A DNA stretch of 64,000 nucleotides, from contig JAVIAB010000156.1 of assembly GCA_032433765.1 (NCBI GenBank), positions 85,295,015 through 85,359,014 of the forward strand. Direction: 5' to 3'. The translations under genes and the position numbers were made by a program. The notes under the pieces were generated by a model. That model was not told where the DNA came from. It ran no database searches and saw only the letters and a program-made list of their open reading frames with translations. Source of the DNA: Megaustenia siamemsis (Eukaryota; Mollusca; Gastropoda; Stylommatophora; Ariophantidae). Each line of letters opens with the position of its first letter. Position 1 is the first letter of the stretch. This document shows, in pieces, positions 61,301-64,000 of this stretch.

Positions 61301-63763
61301 CTAGCTGGTTTACTGCCTAGCTGGTTTACTGCCTAGCTGGTTTACTGCCTAGATGGTTTACTGCCTAGCTGGTTTACTGCCTAGCTGGTTTACTGCCTAG
61401 ATGGTTTACTGCCTAGATGGTTTACTGCCTAGATGGTTTACTGCCTAGATGGTTTACTGCCTAGCTGGTTTACTGCCTAGCTGGTTTACTGCCTAGATGG
61501 TTTACTGCCTAGCTGGTTTACTGCCTAGCTGGTTTACTGCCTAGTTGGTTTATTGCATTGCTGGTTTACTGCATAATTGGTTTACTGCATAGCTGGTTTA
61601 CTGCATAGCTGGTTTACTGCCTAGATGGTTTACTGCATAGTTGGTTTACTGCATAGTTGGTTTACTGCATAGTTGGTTTACTGCATAGCTGGTTTACTGC
61701 ATAGCTGGTTTACTGCCTAGCTGGTTTACTGCCTAGATGGTTTACTGCATAGTTGGTTTACTGCATAGTTGGTTTACTGCATAGTTGGTTTACTGCATAG
61801 CTGGTTTACTGCATAGTTGGTTTACTGCCTAGCTGGTTTACTGCATAGCTGGTTTACTGCCTAGCTGGTTTACTGCCTAGCTGGTTTACTGCCTAGCTGG
61901 TTTACTGCCTAGATGGTTTACTGCCTAAATGGTTTACTGCATAGCTGGTTTACTGCCTAGCTGGTTTACTGCCTAGATGGTTTACTGCCTAGATGGTTTA
62001 CTGCCTAGCTGGTTTACTGCATAGCTGGTTTACTGCCTAGATGGTTTACTGCATAGCTGGTTTACTGCCTAGCTGGTTTACTGCCTAGATGGTTTACTGC
62101 CTAGCTGGTTTACTGCCTAGATGGTTTACTGCCTAGCTGGTTTACTGCATAGCTGGTTTACTGCCTAGCTGGTTTACTGCCTAGATGGTTTACTGCCTAG
62201 ATGGTTTACTGCCTAGATGGTTTACTGCCTAGATGGGTTACTGCCTAGCTGGTTTACTGCCTAGCTGGTTTACTGCATAGCTGGTTTACTGCATAGCTGG
62301 TTTACTGCATAGTTGGTTTACTGCCTAGCTGGTTTACTGCCTAGATGGTTTACTGCATAGCTGGTTTACTGCCTAGATGGTTTACTGCCTAGCTGGTTTA
62401 CTGCCTAGCTGGTTTACTGCATAGCTGGTTTACTGCCTAGCTGGTTTACTGCCTAGCTGGTTTACTGCCTAGCTGGTTTACTGCCTAGATGGTTTACTGC
62501 ATAGCTGGTTTACTGCCTAGCTGGTTTACTGCCTAGATGGTTTACTGCCTAGCTGGTTTACTGCCTAGATGGTTTACTGCCTAGATGGTTTACTGCCTAG
62601 CTGGTTTACTGCCTAGATGGTTTACTGCCTAGCTGGTGTACTGCCTAGATGGTTTACTGCCTAGATGGTTTACTGCCTAGCTGGTTTACTGCCTAGCTGG
62701 TTTACTGCCTAGATGGTTTACTGCCTAGCTGGTTTACTGCCTAGCTGGTTTACTGCCTAGATGGTTTACTGCATAGCTGGTTTACTGCCTAGCTGGTTTA
62801 CTGCCTAGCTGGTTTACTGCCTAGCTGGTTTACTGCCTAGCTGGTTTACTGCCGAGCTGGTTTACTGCATAGCTGGTTTACTGCCTAGCTGGTTTACTGC
62901 ATAGCTGGTTTACTGCCTAGATGGTTTACTGCCTAGCTGGTTTACTGCCTAGATGGTTTACTGCCTAGATGGTTTACTGCCTAGATGGTTTACTGCATAG
63001 CTGGTTTACTGCCTAGATGGTTTACTGCATAGATGGTTTACTGCATAGCTGGTTTACTGCATAGCTGGTTTACTCCCTAGATGGTTTACTGCATAGCTGG
63101 TTTACTGCCTAGATGGTTTACTGCATAGCTGGTTTACTGCATAGCTGGTTTACTGCCTAGCTGGTTTACTGCCTAGATGGTTTACTGCCTAGATGGTTTA
63201 CTGCATAGATGGTTTACTGCCTAGCTGGTTTACTGCATAGTTGGTTTACTGTATAGCTGGTTTACTGCCTAGCTGGTTTACTGCCTAGCTGGTTTACTGC
63301 ATAGCTGGTTTACTGCCTAGATGGTTTACTGCCTAGATGGTTTACTGCCTAGATGGTTTACTGCCGAGCTGGTTTACTGCCTAGATGGTTTACTGCCTAG
63401 CTGGTTTACTGCCTAGCTGGTTTACTGCCTAGATGGTTTACTGCCTAGCTGGTTTACTGCCTAGCTGGTTTACTGCCTAGCTGGTTTACTGCCTAGCTGG
63501 TTTACTGCATAGCTGGTTTACTGCCTAGCTGGTTTACTGCCTAGATGGTTTACTGCCTAGCTGGTTTACTGCATAGCTGGTTTACTGCATAGCTGGTTTA
63601 CTGCCTAGCTGGTTTACTGCATAGTTGGTTTACTGCCTAGCTGGTTTACTGCCTAGCTGGTTTACTGCCTAGCTGGTTTACTGCCTAGCTGGTTTACTGC
63701 CTAGCTGGTTTACTGCATAGCTGGTTTACTGCATAGCTGGCTTACTGCATAGATGGTTTACTG
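22377..63763. repeat. Giant minisatellite array A3 (16-bp unit)
   Basis: About 41.4 kb, roughly 2,590 units of CTGGTTTACTGCCTAG. Almost all variation is at position 1 (C, A or T) and position 13 (C or A). Occasional 15-bp units (TAGTGG), fusions (35637-35650, 53645, 31770-31790) and single changes (CTGTTTTAC, GCCGAG) act as block markers. Stops occur in every frame on both strands and no long open frame exists. The unit has no CpG. Long identical blocks recur at offsets such as 240, 960, 2,000 and 2,940 bp. It starts 81 bp after the exon-3 donor. Array length depends on assembly accuracy. Confidence 0.97.
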
Positions 63764-63806
63764 AAGCCTATTTATTAGTAACGGCTGGAATTATTTGAAT
63801 TATATC
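63764..63806. other. Unique sequence after array A3
   Basis: About 43 bp without repeat units between the last array unit and the retrotransposon tail. Confidence 0.6.
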
Positions 63807-64000
63807 ATGACTCATCATCATTGAGTGCGGTCTCAGCATCGAAGGTTGGCTACCATGGAGCGCCATTCCACTCTGTCTCTTGCTTTGATGGTGCAGATTG
63901 TTATAGGCTGACTTGTCCATCTTTTGATGTTACTGGTCCATGTTAGTCTTGGTCTGCCTCTGCCTCTTTTACCTTGTATTTTCCCTTCCAATATTACTTT
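63807..64000 (-). mobile_element. RTE-like element (family C) 3' end, runs off the window
   Basis: The minus strand matches the 3' end of the plus-strand element at 6212-8075: KVILEGKIQGKRGR, RPRLTW, TIKARDRVEWRSMVANLRC and an ATGATGATGA tail at 63807-63816. The rest of the element continues past the window end. Confidence 0.85.

Noticed and set aside
22377..63763. CRISPR array
   Set aside because: The units are contiguous 16-mers without spacers, in animal DNA with no cas genes.
22377..63763. Telomere or coding repeat protein
   Set aside because: The unit is not a telomere-type repeat, and 16 bp is not a multiple of three, with TAG in every frame.

Overview
The window is animal nuclear DNA. 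It carries intron-split coding exons with GT-AG borders, many broken LINE-type retrotransposons (mostly RTE-like) and large tandem arrays. There is no operon-like or bacterial gene organisation. The mix of extracellular modules (an EGF-like cysteine-rich secreted exon, a vWFA exon and threonine-rich mucin-like exons) and the retrotransposon types suggest an invertebrate. A mollusc or other lophotrochozoan is my guess, not something the sequence proves.

Layout. 1-1.1 kb: a short, more GC-rich stretch with one likely secreted EGF-like exon on the minus strand. 1.15-2.7 kb: a decayed minus-strand retrotransposon with a second one nested in it. 3.40-3.62 kb: a plus-strand exon for the C-terminal half of a vWFA domain. 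3.9-9.28 kb: retrotransposon debris, with further nested insertions that can be dated relative to each other by target-site duplications. 9.28-63.76 kb: three copies of one module. Each has a conserved intron end, a threonine-rich exon (TQRPT repeats), about 80 bp of conserved intron start, then a minisatellite array. The arrays are A1 (about 7.1 kb), A2 (about 1.4 kb) and A3 (about 41.4 kb); together they fill about 78% of the window. Other retrotransposon relics separate the modules. 63.8-64.0 kb: the 3' end of a minus-strand RTE-like element of the same family as the one at 6.2-8.1 kb.

The vWFA exon and the three threonine-rich exons are all on the plus strand, all begin and end in phase 1, and all have lengths divisible by three. 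They therefore read as one gene: a vWFA domain followed by a serially duplicated mucin-like linker. The amplified unit was exon plus intronic array, and the arrays then diverged. A1 and A2 mix 16-bp and 13-bp units; A3 is almost purely 16-bp units that differ mainly at two positions. The arrays are non-coding (stops in all frames), nearly CpG-free, and show nested higher-order duplications. The most unusual point is the fixed link between a coding 15-bp repeat whose copy number varies in frame and a very large intronic 16-bp array starting about 80 bp behind each copy.

All domain calls are by eye; no database was searched. Start codons, 5' exons and the gene's end lie outside the window or are uncertain.
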